From positions 2,841,001-2,905,000 of the forward strand of contig NZ_CP163439.1 in NCBI RefSeq assembly GCF_041052385.1: a stretch of DNA of 64,000 nt, given 5' to 3'. The notes under the pieces were generated by a model that saw nothing but the letters and a program-made list of their open reading frames with translations, made no database searches and was not told where the DNA came from. The translations under genes and the position numbers were made by a program. Shown in pieces: positions 9,530 to 19,184 of the stretch. Numbering within the stretch: the stretch's first letter is position 1; the number at the start of each line of letters is the position of its first letter. The stretch is from Streptomyces sp. R28. Its GTDB lineage: Bacteria > Actinomycetota > Actinomycetes > Streptomycetales > Streptomycetaceae.

Positions 9530-11191
9530 GTGACCAGTCGATACAGATCACCAGAGCAGCTCAATTCCCTTGCCCCTCGCCGCCGTACGGTCGTCAAAGC
9601 CGCGGCGGCGACGGCTGTGCTGGCCGGCCCGCTCGCCGCCGCGCTGCCCGCCCGGGCAGCCGAGCAGGCCCCCGCCTTCCTGCACGGCGTCGCCTCCGGT
9701 GACCCGCTGCCCGACGGCGTCCTGCTGTGGACCCGGGTGACGCCCACCGCCGAAGCCGTACCCGGCTCCGGACTCGGCCCGGACACCGAGGTCAGCTGGA
9801 TCGTCGCCCGGGACAAGGCACTGACGAACATCGTCGCCAAAGGCTCGGCCACCGCGACCGCCGCCTCCGACCACACCGTCAAGGCCGACATACGAGGCCT
9901 GGAGCCGGCCACCGACTACTGGTTCCGTTTCTCGGCGGGCGGCACGGACTCCCCGGTGGCGCGTACCCGCACCGCGCCGGCGGCGAGCGCGTCCGTCGCG
10001 GGCCTGCGCTTCGGCGTGGTCTCCTGCGCCAGCTGGGAGGGCGGTTACTTCTCGTCGTACCGCCATCTCGCGGCCCGCGGCGACCTGGACGCCTGGCTGC
10101 ACCTGGGCGACTACATCTACGAGTACGGCACCGGCGAGTACGGCACGCGCGGCACCGTCGTACGCCAGACCGCGCCCACCCACGAGATCCTCACGCTCGC
10201 CGACTACCGCATCCGGCACGGCAAGTACAAGACGGACCCGGATCTGCAGACCCTGCACACGAAGGCTCCGGTCATCGCGATCTGGGACGACCACGAGATC
10301 GCCAACGACTCCTGGTCGGGCGGCGCGGAGAACCACACCGAGGGCGCCGAGGGCGCCTGGGCCGCGCGTCAGGCCGCCGCCAAGCAGGCCTACTTCGAGT
10401 GGATGCCGGTCCGCCCGGCGATCGCCGGCACCACCTACCGCCGCCTGCGCTTCGGCAAGCTCGCCGATCTCTCCCTGCTCGACCTGCGCTCCTTCCGCTC
10501 GCAGCAGGTCTCGGTCGGCAACGGTGAGGTCGACGACCCGGACCGTACGCTCACCGGGCGGGCCCAACTGGACTGGCTGAAGGCGGGGCTGAAGTCCTCC
10601 GACACCACCTGGCGGCTGGTCGGCAACTCGGTGATGATCTCGCCGTTCGCGATCGGCTCCCTCACCGCGGACCTGCTCAAGCCGCTGGCCAAGCTGATGG
10701 GCCTGCCGCAGGAGGGGCTCGCCCTCAACCCCGACCAGTGGGACGGCTACACGGACGACCGCCGCGAACTCCTCGCCCACCTGCGCTCGAACGCGATCCG
10801 CAACACCGTGTTCCTGACCGGCGACATCCACATGGCGTGGGCCAACGACGTGCCGGTGGACGCCGGTACGTACCCGCTGTCCGCCTCCGCCGCCACGGAG
10901 TTCGTCGTCACCTCGGTCACCTCCGACAACCTCGACGACATCGTCAAGGTCCCCGAGGGCACGGTCTCCGCGATCGCCGCGCCGATCATCAAGGCCGCCA
11001 ACCGGCACGTCCACTGGGTGGACACCGACCGCCACGGCTACGGCGTCCTGGACATCACGGCCGAGCGTGCGCAGATGGACTACTACGTCCTGTCCGACAA
11101 GACCAAGAAGGACGCGACCGCCTCCTGGGCGCGCTCGTACCGCACGCGCACCGGAACGCAGAAGGTCGAGCGGACGTACGACCCCGTCTGA
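9530..11191 (+). CDS. phoD: PhoD-type alkaline phosphatase/phosphodiesterase, Tat-secreted
   Basis: Secreted phosphoesterase that releases phosphate from organic phosphate esters (and teichoic acid in Bacillus). 553 aa. The N-terminus carries a twin-arginine signal: RRRTVVK at 17-23, a hydrophobic Ala/Leu stretch to about 40, and a cleavage-like ARAAEQ. A PhoD N-terminal beta domain follows (about 48-160), then the metallophosphatase domain with [23 protein letters not shown] and LTGDIHMAW, which carry the metal ligands. Start: GTG at 9530 with no Shine-Dalgarno; TAACCT at 9516-9521 would suit a -10 for a leaderless message. In Streptomyces phoD is under PhoP control, but I could not make out convincing direct-repeat PHO boxes here. 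Confidence 0.93.
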   Translation: MTSRYRSPEQLNSLAPRRRTVVKAAAATAVLAGPLAAALPARAAEQAPAFLHGVASGDPLPDGVLLWTRVTPTAEAVPGSGLGPDTEVSWIVARDKALTNIVAKGSATATAASDHTVKADIRGLEPATDYWFRFSAGGTDSPVARTRTAPAASASVAGLRFGVVSCASWEGGYFSSYRHLAARGDLDAWLHLGDYIYEYGTGEYGTRGTVVRQTAPTHEILTLADYRIRHGKYKTDPDLQTLHTKAPVIAIWDDHEIANDSWSGGAENHTEGAEGAWAARQAAAKQAYFEWMPVRPAIAGTTYRRLRFGKLADLSLLDLRSFRSQQVSVGNGEVDDPDRTLTGRAQLDWLKAGLKSSDTTWRLVGNSVMISPFAIGSLTADLLKPLAKLMGLPQEGLALNPDQWDGYTDDRRELLAHLRSNAIRNTVFLTGDIHMAWANDVPVDAGTYPLSASAATEFVVTSVTSDNLDDIVKVPEGTVSAIAAPIIKAANRHVHWVDTDRHGYGVLDITAERAQMDYYVLSDKTKKDATASWARSYRTRTGTQKVERTYDPV

Positions 11192-11197
11192 CGGCTC

Positions 11198-11767
11198 CTA
11201 GAGGGTTTCGAGGAAGCCGAGCGCCACCCGCCAGGTGGCCTCGGCGGCCTCCTCGTCGTAGTCCGGCAGGTCGGGGTCGGTGTAGAGGTGGCCGGCCCCC
11301 GCGTATCGGTACACCTCGATGTCGGCGCCCGCTCTGCCCATCTGCAGATACCAGGCGCTCAGCCAGTCGTCCGTCTCGAACGGGTCCGGCTCGGCGACAT
11401 GCAGCTGCACCGGCAGCTCGTCCACCGAGGCGTTCGCCGCGATGTCCGACGTGCCGTGCAGGAGCAGCACCCCGCGCGCCTTCTCGTCGCCGAGCGCGAG
11501 AGTCTGCGCGATGGAGGCACCGAGCGAGAACCCGGCGTACACCAGGCCCCGGTCCGAGTAGGGCGCGGCGGCGAGCACGGCCCGCTTCAGCAGCTCGTCC
11601 TTGCCGATCCGGTCGTTGAACTCCATGCCTTCCTCGACCGTCTCGAACGTGCGCCCCTCGAAGAGGTCCGGCGTCCACACCTCGTGTCCGGCGGCGCGCA
11701 GCCGGTCCGCGGCCTGGCGCACCGCGGGCCTAAGGCCATAGGTCGAGTGAAAAAGCATGATGTTCAT
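11198..11767 (-). CDS. dienelactone hydrolase (DLH) family alpha/beta hydrolase
   Basis: 189 aa, the usual DLH size. The nucleophile elbow GFSLGAS (79-85) has Ser81 where classical dienelactone hydrolases have Cys, so this is a Ser-type relative. The catalytic His is in GAGHLYTD (H160). Substrate unknown. It is convergent with phoD, with only 6 nt between stop codons. The ATG at 11767 is followed immediately by a hydrophobic first beta-strand (IMLFHS), which supports the start. Confidence 0.85.
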   Translation of the reverse strand: MNIMLFHSTYGLRPAVRQAADRLRAAGHEVWTPDLFEGRTFETVEEGMEFNDRIGKDELLKRAVLAAAPYSDRGLVYAGFSLGASIAQTLALGDEKARGVLLLHGTSDIAANASVDELPVQLHVAEPDPFETDDWLSAWYLQMGRAGADIEVYRYAGAGHLYTDPDLPDYDEEAAEATWRVALGFLETL

Positions 11768-11861
11768 GAGGCCATGGTGCCAGCCGGGTACGACAGTGCC
11801 GTGACCACCGCCTCACCGGCGCACATGTTCATGACCCCCCTCGGGTGGTTACGTTCGAAGG

Positions 11862-12980
11862 ATGGAGAACATACTCCGACCGCTGATCGTGATCGGTGGC
11901 TCGGTCCTGCTCACCCTGATCATCGGGTGGGCCACCGACCGCCTGATGCGCAAGGCCGACGAACGGCACAATGAGACACCGCTGTGGGACCTGCTGCGCC
12001 GCGCCCGCGTGCCCTACCAGCTCGTCCTGTGCGCTGCCCTGCTCAGAGGGGCGTACGACGAGTCGAAGGTGCTGGAGGAGCACAAGGTCGCCGTCGGCCG
12101 GGTGCTGACGCTGGTGCTGATCGGGGCGGCGGCCTGGCTGGCGATCCGTATCGCGGCGGCGGTCGTGGAGACCACGTACAGCCGCTACGCCCGCGTCCAC
12201 CGCGATCCGGCCCGGGTCCGGCGGGTGCGCACCCAGGTGACCCTCATCATGCGTGTGGTGTCGGCGGTGGTCGGTGTGGTGGCCGTGGCGGCCATGCTGC
12301 TGACCTTCCCGGCGATGCGCGCGGCCGGCGCCTCGCTGCTGGCGTCGGCCGGCATCCTCGGCATCGTCGCCGGTGTCGCGGCCCAGTCCACGCTGAGCAA
12401 CATGTTCGCCGGGTTCCAGATCGCCTTCGGCGACATGGTGCGGCTGGGGGACACGGTGGTCGTGGACAACGAGTGGGGAACCGTCGAGGAGATCACGCTG
12501 ACGTTCCTGACGGTGCGGACCTGGGACGAGCGCCGGATCACGATGCCCGTGTCGTACTTCACCTCGAAGGCCTTCGAGAACTGGTCGCGCGGCGGTGCCC
12601 AGATGACCGGCACCATCTTCCTCCACCTCGACCACTCGGCACCGATGGAGAAGATGCGCGAGCGGCTCCGCGACATCCTGCGCGCGTGCCCGGCATGGGA
12701 CGGCCGCGACTACGGCCTGGTCGTCACGGACTCGACACCGAGCACCATCGAGGTGCGGGCCCTGGTCACGGCGAAGGACGCGGACGACCTGTGGACGGTA
12801 CGGGTCGCGGTGCGCGAGCAGCTCATCAGCTGGCTGGTCGAGCAGCACCCGTACGCGCTGCCGCGCGTCAACGCGACGGACGCGGCCCTGCCGCCCGGCT
12901 TCCCCGTCCCCGGCCGCATACCGGCCCGCCGCACGCACCAGCACGACCACCAGCCGGCGGCGCGACCTGACCGCCCTTGA
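11862..12980 (+). CDS. MscS-family mechanosensitive ion channel
   Basis: 372 aa. Three to four N-terminal transmembrane helices are followed by the pore helix region AAGASLLASAGILGIVAGVAAQSTLSNMFAG split over residues about 148-178, then the MscS beta domain (MVRLGDTVVVDNEWGTVEEI) and an alpha/beta C-terminal cage domain. Family role: release of solutes on hypo-osmotic shock. The His-rich extreme C-terminus (RRTHQHDHQ) is probably disordered. The gene ends next to a double palindrome that should terminate transcription. Confidence 0.92.
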   Translation: MENILRPLIVIGGSVLLTLIIGWATDRLMRKADERHNETPLWDLLRRARVPYQLVLCAALLRGAYDESKVLEEHKVAVGRVLTLVLIGAAAWLAIRIAAAVVETTYSRYARVHRDPARVRRVRTQVTLIMRVVSAVVGVVAVAAMLLTFPAMRAAGASLLASAGILGIVAGVAAQSTLSNMFAGFQIAFGDMVRLGDTVVVDNEWGTVEEITLTFLTVRTWDERRITMPVSYFTSKAFENWSRGGAQMTGTIFLHLDHSAPMEKMRERLRDILRACPAWDGRDYGLVVTDSTPSTIEVRALVTAKDADDLWTVRVAVREQLISWLVEQHPYALPRVNATDAALPPGFPVPGRIPARRTHQHDHQPAARPDRP

Positions 12981-13001
12981 CGTCCCTTGACCGGTCCTGA
13001 C

Positions 13002-13039
13002 CGGCTCGGTGGCCACCGACCGACTCGGTGGCCACCGAC
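13002..13039. terminator. tandem duplicated palindrome, probable bidirectional terminator
   Basis: Two tandem 19-bp units (13002-13020 and 13021-13039), each containing the perfect 12-bp palindrome CGGTGGCCACCG (13007-13018 and 13026-13037), plus a partial third unit. They lie between the convergent mscS-like (+) and SDR (-) genes. Confidence 0.6.
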
Positions 13040-13043
13040 CGGC

Positions 13044-13784
13044 TCAGTGCCCCCGCTCGGCGCCGCCGTTGACCTGGATGATCTGCGAGGTGATGTGCCC
13101 GGCGCCGTGGGACGCCAGCCAGTGCAGGGTCGCGGCGACGTCCCCCGGCGTGGCGGCCCGCCCGGTCGAGGTCTCCGCGACGAGCCGCTCACGCCGCTCC
13201 TCGTCCATCGCGTCGCCGAAGAACTCGGTGTCCTCGACATACCCGGGCGCGACCACGTTCACGGTGATCCCGCGCGGCCCCAACTGCCGGGCCAGATCAT
13301 GGGCGTACGGATGCAGCGCCGCCTTGGACGCCGCGTACGCCCCGCTGCCGGATCCCCGGAAGGCGGCGATGGAGCTGAGGAACAGCACCCGCCCTCCCGG
13401 GTCGGCGAGCCGGTCCTTCAGCGCCTCGGTGAGCAGGGCCGCGGTCAGGGTGTTGAGGCCGAAGTTGAGGGTCCAGTTGTGCAGGACGACGTCGAGGGGT
13501 TCGTCGCTGTCCACCTTGGGCTCCAGGTGGCCGGCGCCTCCGGCACTGTGGATCAGTACGTCCACGGTGCCGAACTCCGACGCCACGAACCGCTCCACGC
13601 CCCGCACACCACGCGGCTTGCTCAGATCCGCCGCATAGGTGAGGGCCCCGGGCACACCGGCCTGCTCCAGCACCTCGGCGCGCCGCCCGAGCAGGAGCAC
13701 CTGATCACCGTCCGCCGCGAACAGCTGCGCCGCCGCGAGCCCGATTCCTGTACCGCCACCACTGATGACAACGTTGCGAGCCAT
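13044..13784 (-). CDS. short-chain dehydrogenase/reductase (SDR)
   Basis: 246 aa, classical SDR length. NAD(P)-binding motif GGGTGIG (9-15); catalytic Ser in FLSSIAAF (137/138), Tyr150 and Lys154 in YAASK; C-terminal VNGGAERGH typical of FabG-like SDRs. Substrate cannot be told from sequence. It lies 61 nt downstream of the antiporter gene on the same strand, with an inverted repeat between them. Confidence 0.9.
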   Translation of the reverse strand: MARNVVISGGGTGIGLAAAQLFAADGDQVLLLGRRAEVLEQAGVPGALTYAADLSKPRGVRGVERFVASEFGTVDVLIHSAGGAGHLEPKVDSDEPLDVVLHNWTLNFGLNTLTAALLTEALKDRLADPGGRVLFLSSIAAFRGSGSGAYAASKAALHPYAHDLARQLGPRGITVNVVAPGYVEDTEFFGDAMDEERRERLVAETSTGRAATPGDVAATLHWLASHGAGHITSQIIQVNGGAERGH

Positions 13785-13801
13785 GATCCGACCCTACAAA
13801 G

Positions 13802-13823
13802 GGACGCGGGACATGCCGCGTCC
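13802..13823 (-). terminator. inverted repeat between antiporter and SDR genes
   Basis: 8-bp perfect stem GGACGCGG/CCGCGTCC around a 6-nt loop, placed 3' of the antiporter gene and 5' of the SDR gene. It may be a weak terminator or attenuator. Confidence 0.5.
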
Positions 13824-13845
13824 GTTCACACGACTGCCGTGAAGA

Positions 13846-15432
13846 TCACCGCAGACTGCGCACGTCCAAATGCCGCAGCACCCGGTCCACCACCTCCGGA
13901 TCGGCCCCCGGCTCACTGCGCGCCGCCAGCACCTCGTGCCGCGCGGCACTCAGCAGCTCGCCCTGGATCCGCCGCACCCGCTTCAGCCGCCGCACCCGCT
14001 GCTGATGCGCCTCCCTGCGCTCCTCCTCCCCCATCTCCGGGCTGATCCGCACCCCGATCTCGAACGCCCGCCGCAGCATCTGCTCGGACAAGTCCTCCGG
14101 CAGGTCCTCGACGGCCTCGATCTCCCTCAGCCTGCGCTTCGCCGCCTTGGCCGCCCGCACCGCCAGCTGCCTCTCGAACTCCTTCTCCCGCTCGCTGTCG
14201 GCGCGCACTCCGAGCCGTTTCACCAGCCAGGGCAGGGTCAGCCCCTGCAGCACCAGCGTCGCCATGATCACCCCGAACGCGATGAACACGATCTCGTCCC
14301 GGTCGGGAAAGGCGGCGCCCGAATCCGTCTGAAGCGGAATGGCGAGCGCCAGGGCGACCGAGGCGACGCCCCGCATCCCGGACCACCACATCACGACGGT
14401 CTCGCGCCAGCCGACCGGGATCTCCTCGTCGTAGTCCCGTTTCGCATGCATCCGCTTGGTGAGCCAGGTGGCCGGCAGCAACCACAGCAGACGCACCATG
14501 ACGACGACGCCGACCACGGCGGCCGCCCAGCCGAGCATCTCGTCCCACCGCCCGGACGCCGTCCGCACCGCGATGTGCAGTTCGAGCCCGATCAGCCCGA
14601 ACGCGACGCCGGTGACCAGCGTGTCGACGATGTCCCAGAAGGTGTGCCCGGCGAGCCGCGTCATCACGTCGTCGGCGTCGGTGGCGTACTCGGCGAGGAA
14701 CAGGGCGGTGACCAGCACGGCGAGCACGCCGGAGCCGTGGAGTTCCTCGGCCAGCACGTACGAGGCGTACGGCACGAGCAGCGTGAGCCCGATCTGCAGG
14801 GTCGGGTCCCCCAGCAGATCCATCAGCTTGTTGGCACCCCACCCCAGGGCGAGCCCGATGGCCAGCGCCACCACGGCGGAGAGCACCAGATCCAGTCCGG
14901 CCTCCCACGGCGAGAAGCTGCCGCTCACGGCGGCCGCGATCGCCACGTGGTACAGCACGATGGCCGTCACGTCGTTGAAGAGCCCCTCGCCCTCCAGGAT
15001 GGACACCAGCCGCCGCGGCAGCCCGAGTTGCCCCGCGACGGCGGTCGCCGCGACCGGATCGGGCGGCGCGACGAGCGCGCCCAGCGCCACGGCGGCGGCG
15101 AGCGGCAGCCCCGGCACGATCGCGTGGGCCACCGCGGCCACGCACACCGTGGTGACGAACACCAGCGCCACGGCCAGCAGAAGGATGGGCCGCACATTCG
15201 CCGCGAACTGCCGCCACGAGGTCCGCCGTACCGCGGCGTACAGCAACGGTGGCAACAGCAGCGGCAGGATCAGATCGGGCGGAATGTCGACGTTGGGCAC
15301 GAAGTCGAGCAGCGCGAGAACGATCCCGAGCAGCGTCATCAGCACCGGCGCCGGCAACCCGACACGGTCCCCCACCGGGACGCTCACCACGGCCCCGAGC
15401 AACAGCACGAACAACAGGGCCAACTGATCCAC
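13846..15432 (-). CDS. CPA1-family Na+/H+ antiporter (NhaP type)
   Basis: 528 aa: about 12 transmembrane helices, then a basic cytoplasmic tail (about 430-528) rich in Arg/Glu. Characteristic antiporter motifs are APPDPVAATAV (around residue 130) and GEGLFNDVTAIVLY (around 155), the latter holding the ion-binding Asp of CPA1 exchangers. Exports Na+ (or K+) in exchange for protons, so contributes to pH and salt homeostasis. Last but one of a - strand run; followed by the SDR gene. Confidence 0.92.
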   Translation of the reverse strand: MDQLALLFVLLLGAVVSVPVGDRVGLPAPVLMTLLGIVLALLDFVPNVDIPPDLILPLLLPPLLYAAVRRTSWRQFAANVRPILLLAVALVFVTTVCVAAVAHAIVPGLPLAAAVALGALVAPPDPVAATAVAGQLGLPRRLVSILEGEGLFNDVTAIVLYHVAIAAAVSGSFSPWEAGLDLVLSAVVALAIGLALGWGANKLMDLLGDPTLQIGLTLLVPYASYVLAEELHGSGVLAVLVTALFLAEYATDADDVMTRLAGHTFWDIVDTLVTGVAFGLIGLELHIAVRTASGRWDEMLGWAAAVVGVVVMVRLLWLLPATWLTKRMHAKRDYDEEIPVGWRETVVMWWSGMRGVASVALALAIPLQTDSGAAFPDRDEIVFIAFGVIMATLVLQGLTLPWLVKRLGVRADSEREKEFERQLAVRAAKAAKRRLREIEAVEDLPEDLSEQMLRRAFEIGVRISPEMGEEERREAHQQRVRRLKRVRRIQGELLSAARHEVLAARSEPGADPEVVDRVLRHLDVRSLR

Positions 15433-15519
15433 GGTCAGCGCTCCGATGACATCGGCTTCACAAGGCAGACCTCAAGCCTGCCAGGCCGCCCTTCTCACCA
15501 GCTCGTTCGGGCCCCTCGA

Positions 15520-16002
15520 CTACAGCGCGCGCCGCATCGCCCGGTGCGGCATCCCGGCGTCGGGGAACTCCGGCCCGTACGCCACGTACCCCAGCCGCTC
15601 GTAGAACCCCAGCGCATGCGTCTGCGCGTGCAGATCCACGGCCGCGAGCCCACGCGCGCCTGCCGCCTCCTCGATGGCCCGCACCAGCGCGGCGCCGACG
15701 CCGAGCCCCCGCGCCGCCTTCGTCACCGCGAGCCGGCCCAGCGACCCGACCGACGGGTCACCGTCGACCTTCGCCGCGGCCGCCTCCCCGTGCAGCAGCC
15801 GCCCGGTGCCGAGCGGCACCCCGTCCGCCCGCACGGCCAGCACATGCACGGCGACGGTGTCGTACGCGTCGTACTCCAGGTCCTCGGGAACGCCCTGCTC
15901 CCCGACGAAGACCTCCTTGCGCACCGCGAAGCACATCTCACGGTCGGCGGGGTCCTCGGCGACCCGAACCGCATACGACGTGGAGGGCGACGGCGAACTC
16001 AC
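15520..16002 (-). CDS. GNAT-family N-acetyltransferase
   Basis: 160 aa single GNAT domain resembling the ElaA/YjcF-type: FVGEQGVP near residue 32, acetyl-CoA-binding region [19 protein letters not shown] (R/Q-x-x-G-x-G/A loop) and [16 protein letters not shown] near the end. Substrate unknown. Start: the GTG at 16002 overlaps the stop of the upstream pseudouridine synthase gene by 4 nt (GTGA), implying translational coupling; a longer reading frame would overlap that gene heavily and is rejected. Confidence 0.87.
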   Translation of the reverse strand: MSSPSPSTSYAVRVAEDPADREMCFAVRKEVFVGEQGVPEDLEYDAYDTVAVHVLAVRADGVPLGTGRLLHGEAAAAKVDGDPSVGSLGRLAVTKAARGLGVGAALVRAIEEAAGARGLAAVDLHAQTHALGFYERLGYVAYGPEFPDAGMPHRAMRRAL

Positions 16003-16943
16003 GCGTACGTCTCCTCGCGGACCTGGTCCAGGGCGTTCTGCAGGTCGGCCGGGTAGTCGCACGCGAACTCCGCCCACTGCCCGTCCCCGGGGTGCTCGAA
16101 GCCGAGGCGTACGGCGTGCAGCCACTGGCGGGTCAGGCGGAGCCGCTTGGCGAGCGTCGGGTCGGCGCCGTACGTGAGGTCGCCCACACAGGGGTGCCGG
16201 TGGGCGGCCATGTGGACGCGGATCTGGTGGGTGCGGCCCGTCTCCAGCTTCACATCGAGCAGGGAGGCCGCGCGGAACGCCTCGATGAGGTCGTAGTGCG
16301 TGACGGACGGCTTGCCCTCGGCCGTGACCGCCCACTTGTAGTCGTGTTGGGGGTGGCGGCCGATGGGAGCGTCGATGGTGCCGCTGGTCGGGTCGGGGTG
16401 GCCCTGGACGAGCGTGTGGTACCGCTTGTCGACCGTGCGCTCCTTGAACTGGCGCTTGAGCGACGTGTACGCGTACTCGGACTTGGCGACGACCATCAGC
16501 CCGGACGTGCCCACGTCGAGCCGGTGCACGATGCCCTGGCGCTCGGCGGCACCGGACGTGGAGATGCGGTACCCGGCCGCGGCCAGCCCGCCGATGACGG
16601 TCGGACCGCTCCAGCCCGGCGACGGGTGCGCGGCCACACCGACCGGCTTCACGATCACGACCACGTCATCGTCGTCGTGCACGATCTCCATGCCCTCGAC
16701 CGGCTCGGCGACGACCTGCACCGGAGCGGGCGCCTGCGGCATCTCCACCTCGAGCCAGGCCCCGCCGTGCACCCGCTCGGACTTCCCGACCACCGAGCCG
16801 TCGACCGTGACCTTCCCCGCCGCGGCAAGCTCGGCGGCCTTCGTACGGGAGAAGCCGAACATGCGGGAGATGGCGGCGTCGACGCGCTCGCCCTCCAGGC
16901 CGTCGGGCACGGGCAGGGTACGGATCTCGGGAATCGTGCTCAC
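15999..16943 (-). CDS. rluD: RluA/RluD-family ribosomal large-subunit pseudouridine synthase
   Basis: 314 aa. N-terminal S4 RNA-binding domain (about 18-75) and a C-terminal pseudouridine synthase domain with the catalytic HRLDVGTSG at 140-148 (Asp143) and [22 protein letters not shown]. Family role: isomerising uridines in 23S rRNA helix 69. The exact target (RluD versus RluC/RluA) cannot be proved here, but an S4 domain plus location after lspA is the standard Gram-positive RluD arrangement. Start GTG 16943. The spacing to lspA (84 nt) suggests an lspA-rluD-GNAT operon. Confidence 0.92.
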   Translation of the reverse strand: MSTIPEIRTLPVPDGLEGERVDAAISRMFGFSRTKAAELAAAGKVTVDGSVVGKSERVHGGAWLEVEMPQAPAPVQVVAEPVEGMEIVHDDDDVVVIVKPVGVAAHPSPGWSGPTVIGGLAAAGYRISTSGAAERQGIVHRLDVGTSGLMVVAKSEYAYTSLKRQFKERTVDKRYHTLVQGHPDPTSGTIDAPIGRHPQHDYKWAVTAEGKPSVTHYDLIEAFRAASLLDVKLETGRTHQIRVHMAAHRHPCVGDLTYGADPTLAKRLRLTRQWLHAVRLGFEHPGDGQWAEFACDYPADLQNALDQVREETYA

Positions 16944-17027
16944 CCGACGAGTATGCCGGACGGGTCGGACACCCCCGTACGGCGCCTGTGGACAACCCCT
17001 CCCGGACCTCGCGAGTCCTTGCGGGCC

Positions 17028-17624
17028 TCAGTCCTTGTGGACGGTCCCGTCCGGGTCCAGCCCCCTGAACGACAGCAGCACGATCAGGATGCCGCCGCAC
17101 ACGATCGCCGAGTCGGCCAGATTGAACACGGCAAAGTACTTGGGCGCGATGAAGTCCACGACCGCACCCTCGAAGACGCCGGGCGAGCGGAAGATCCGGT
17201 CGGTGAGGTTGCCCAGCGCACCGCCGAGCAGCAGGCCGAGCGCGATCGCCCAGGGCAGGCTGTACAGCTTGCGGGCGAGCCGGGCGATCACCACGATCAC
17301 GGCCGCCGCGATCACCGTGAAGATCACGGTGAAGGCCTCACCGAAGCCGAAGGCCGCGCCCGCGTTGCGGATCGCCTCGAACTTCAGCCAGTCCCCGATG
17401 ATCTCGATCGGCGGCTGGTGCTCCAGCTTGGCCACCACGATCATCTTGCTGACCAGGTCGAGGGCGTAGGCGAAGGCGGCGACCCCGAACAGCACGGCGA
17501 TCCGGCGCCTGCCCCGGGGCCGCTCGGCCGCGGCTTCCTTCGCGTTCTCGTCGGACTGCTCCGGCTCGGCTCCCGCCGCCTCTGGGGTATCCGGCGTACC
17601 GATGATGCGCTCCGCCTCTGCCAC
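17028..17624 (-). CDS. lspA: lipoprotein signal peptidase (signal peptidase II)
   Basis: Aspartyl protease that cleaves the signal peptide of diacylglyceryl-modified prolipoproteins in the membrane. 198 aa with a 40-residue acidic/Arg hydrophilic N-terminal extension, then four transmembrane helices. Catalytic motifs are complete: GNLTDR (Asp142) and FNLADS (Asp171); the conserved N in [11 protein letters not shown] is also present. Upstream of rluD on the same strand, the common bacterial pairing. Confidence 0.95.
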   Translation of the reverse strand: MAEAERIIGTPDTPEAAGAEPEQSDENAKEAAAERPRGRRRIAVLFGVAAFAYALDLVSKMIVVAKLEHQPPIEIIGDWLKFEAIRNAGAAFGFGEAFTVIFTVIAAAVIVVIARLARKLYSLPWAIALGLLLGGALGNLTDRIFRSPGVFEGAVVDFIAPKYFAVFNLADSAIVCGGILIVLLSFRGLDPDGTVHKD

Positions 17625-17694
17625 GTGAGTCCTTCAACCTAGGTACCTGACTGAGGACGAGAGTACGACACGTCCGGCGGCACCCGGATGCCGG

Positions 17695-18879
17695 TCAGTA
17701 CCGGCGTTCTTGCTTCTGCTTGCACTCCACGCACAGGGTCGCGCGCGGGAAGGCCTGCATGCGCGCCTTGCCGATCGGGTTGCCGCAGTTCTCGCACAGG
17801 CCGTAGGTGCCCGCGTCGAGGCGCTCCAGGGCCCGCTCGGTCTGCGTGAGCATCTCGCGCGCGTTGGCGGCGAGCGCCAGTTCGTGCTCGCGCGTGATGT
17901 TCTTGGCGCCGGTGTCCGCCTGGTCGTCGCCGGCCCCGTCCCCGGAGTCCCGCATCAGGCCGACGAGGGACTGCTCGGACGACGTGAGCTCGTCGCGCAG
18001 CCGCATCACCTCGGCCATCAGCTCGGCTCGTGCCTCCTCGACCTCCTCCGGGGTCCAGGGGTCCTCACCGGGGCGCACCGCGAGTTCGCCGGGCTCCACG
18101 GCCGCGGAGATGCGTGCCTTGGGAACGGCGGTCTTGGCCGCCGTGGCCGTGCCAGGAGTCTTCTTCGCAACCACCGTCGTGGCTCCCGTCTGCTCCGCGG
18201 CCTGCGCCGCGCCCGCTTTCTTGGCCCTGCTCTCGGCGACCACACTCTTCCCAGCCGCCCGCTCCGCAACCGCCTTTTTCCCGGCCGCGGCCCTCTTGGA
18301 CGTGGTGCTCGTCCGAGACGTGGCGCTCGTCCTGGACGTGCCCCTCTTGGCGGCACCCGCCTCGGAGGCGCCCTTCGCCCCAGCACCGTCCTCTTCCGCA
18401 CCCCCACCCACACCGACGCCCTTCTCCCCGGCCGCCTTCGTCGCGACCGCCTTCTCCGCCGCCGCCTCTTCGGCCGCCGTCACCTTGGCTCCCTTGCCAC
18501 CGGACAGGGCCTTCTTGGACACCGCTTTCTTGGCCGCCGTGGCTTTCTCAGCCGTGGCTTTCTCGGCCGCCGACTTCTCGGTCGCGCCCTTCTTTCCGGC
18601 GGCCTTCTTGGCGGCGGCTTTAGTGCCCGCCTTCTTGGAGCCCGCCTTCTTCTCGGCCGTCTTCTCGGCCGTCTCCTGCGCCTCGCCCCCGACAGCCCCC
18701 CGCACGGTCTTCACCGGCTTCCCGCCCCGCACCCCCGCGGCAGAACCTCCCTGCTCCCCCCTGCCACTCCCCCGCGCGCTCTTCTTTCCGCCCACATCCT
18801 TGGCCGTACCGTCGGAGGCACGCGCATGTGTGGATCTGCCCGACGCCGACTGCTGTACGGCGGTCTTCTTCGCCACCAT
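17695..18879 (-). CDS. TraR/DksA zinc-finger protein with histone-H1-like Lys/Ala-rich tail
   Basis: 394 aa in two very different parts. Residues 1 to about 255 are low-complexity, built from repeated AKK, EKA, KKA and AAEK units, resembling eukaryotic histone H1 tails and bacterial HU/Hc1-like tails; this should bind DNA or RNA non-specifically. Residues about 270-394 are a DksA/TraR domain: a coiled-coil (EEARAELMAEVMRLRDEL) and a C4 zinc finger with Cys362, Cys365, Cys383 and Cys386. DksA proteins bind the RNA polymerase secondary channel; whether this one does is not known. ATG at 18879; 5' region contains a small palindrome. About 70 nt upstream of lspA but probably its own unit. Confidence 0.88.
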   Translation of the reverse strand: MVAKKTAVQQSASGRSTHARASDGTAKDVGGKKSARGSGRGEQGGSAAGVRGGKPVKTVRGAVGGEAQETAEKTAEKKAGSKKAGTKAAAKKAAGKKGATEKSAAEKATAEKATAAKKAVSKKALSGGKGAKVTAAEEAAAEKAVATKAAGEKGVGVGGGAEEDGAGAKGASEAGAAKRGTSRTSATSRTSTTSKRAAAGKKAVAERAAGKSVVAESRAKKAGAAQAAEQTGATTVVAKKTPGTATAAKTAVPKARISAAVEPGELAVRPGEDPWTPEEVEEARAELMAEVMRLRDELTSSEQSLVGLMRDSGDGAGDDQADTGAKNITREHELALAANAREMLTQTERALERLDAGTYGLCENCGNPIGKARMQAFPRATLCVECKQKQERRY

Positions 18880-19184
18880 GCCGCGGCCCCTTCACATATT
18901 GTGATCTTGCACGCGAATCGTGCTGGGACGATAAATCGACTTGAGTCCCGCGGCAACGGGGCACACCGCCCGATTCGCCCGCCTCGCGCATGCCGCGCGG
19001 CAGACCTGCATGCGTTGTGCCCAGCTCCCCGCCGGGTATGCAATCGAGCCGACCGTCCCAGAATCCGAACACGCGTACCGATCCATTCGGGTCATCCCGG
19101 CCGGTACGGCACCCCCGCCCCCGCGCCCCGAAAATCCGGTCGGCCGCTGTCCGCGCGGCGCCGTACACTGGGCGGAGCGAAAAG
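18880..19184. other. divergent promoter region between the DksA-like gene and ileS
   Basis: About 300 nt without a gene. Contains the palindrome at 18892-18904 and, on the + strand, TACACT at 19164-19169, a fair -10 that would start transcription just before the T-box leader. I could not see a good matching -35. Confidence 0.5.
18892..18904. promoter_or_regulatory. 13-bp palindrome in the leader of the DksA-like gene
   Basis: TCACATATTGTGA is a perfect inverted repeat 13 nt upstream of the start codon, adjacent to the ribosome-binding region. Half-site order is the reverse of the CRP consensus, so not a CRP site. Regulator unknown; may be chance. Confidence 0.35.

Noticed and set aside
9480..9530. 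PHO boxes before phoD
   Set aside because: Only loose GTTC-like sequences are present, without the two 11-nt direct repeats needed to call a PhoP site.
13870..16056. 728-codon + strand frame across the antiporter and GNAT genes
   Set aside because: His/Arg/Gln-rich nonsense product; antisense to clearly real proteins.
18892..18904. TCACATATTGTGA as a CRP site
   Set aside because: CRP needs TGTGA-N6-TCACA; here the half-sites are in the reverse order with a 3-nt centre.
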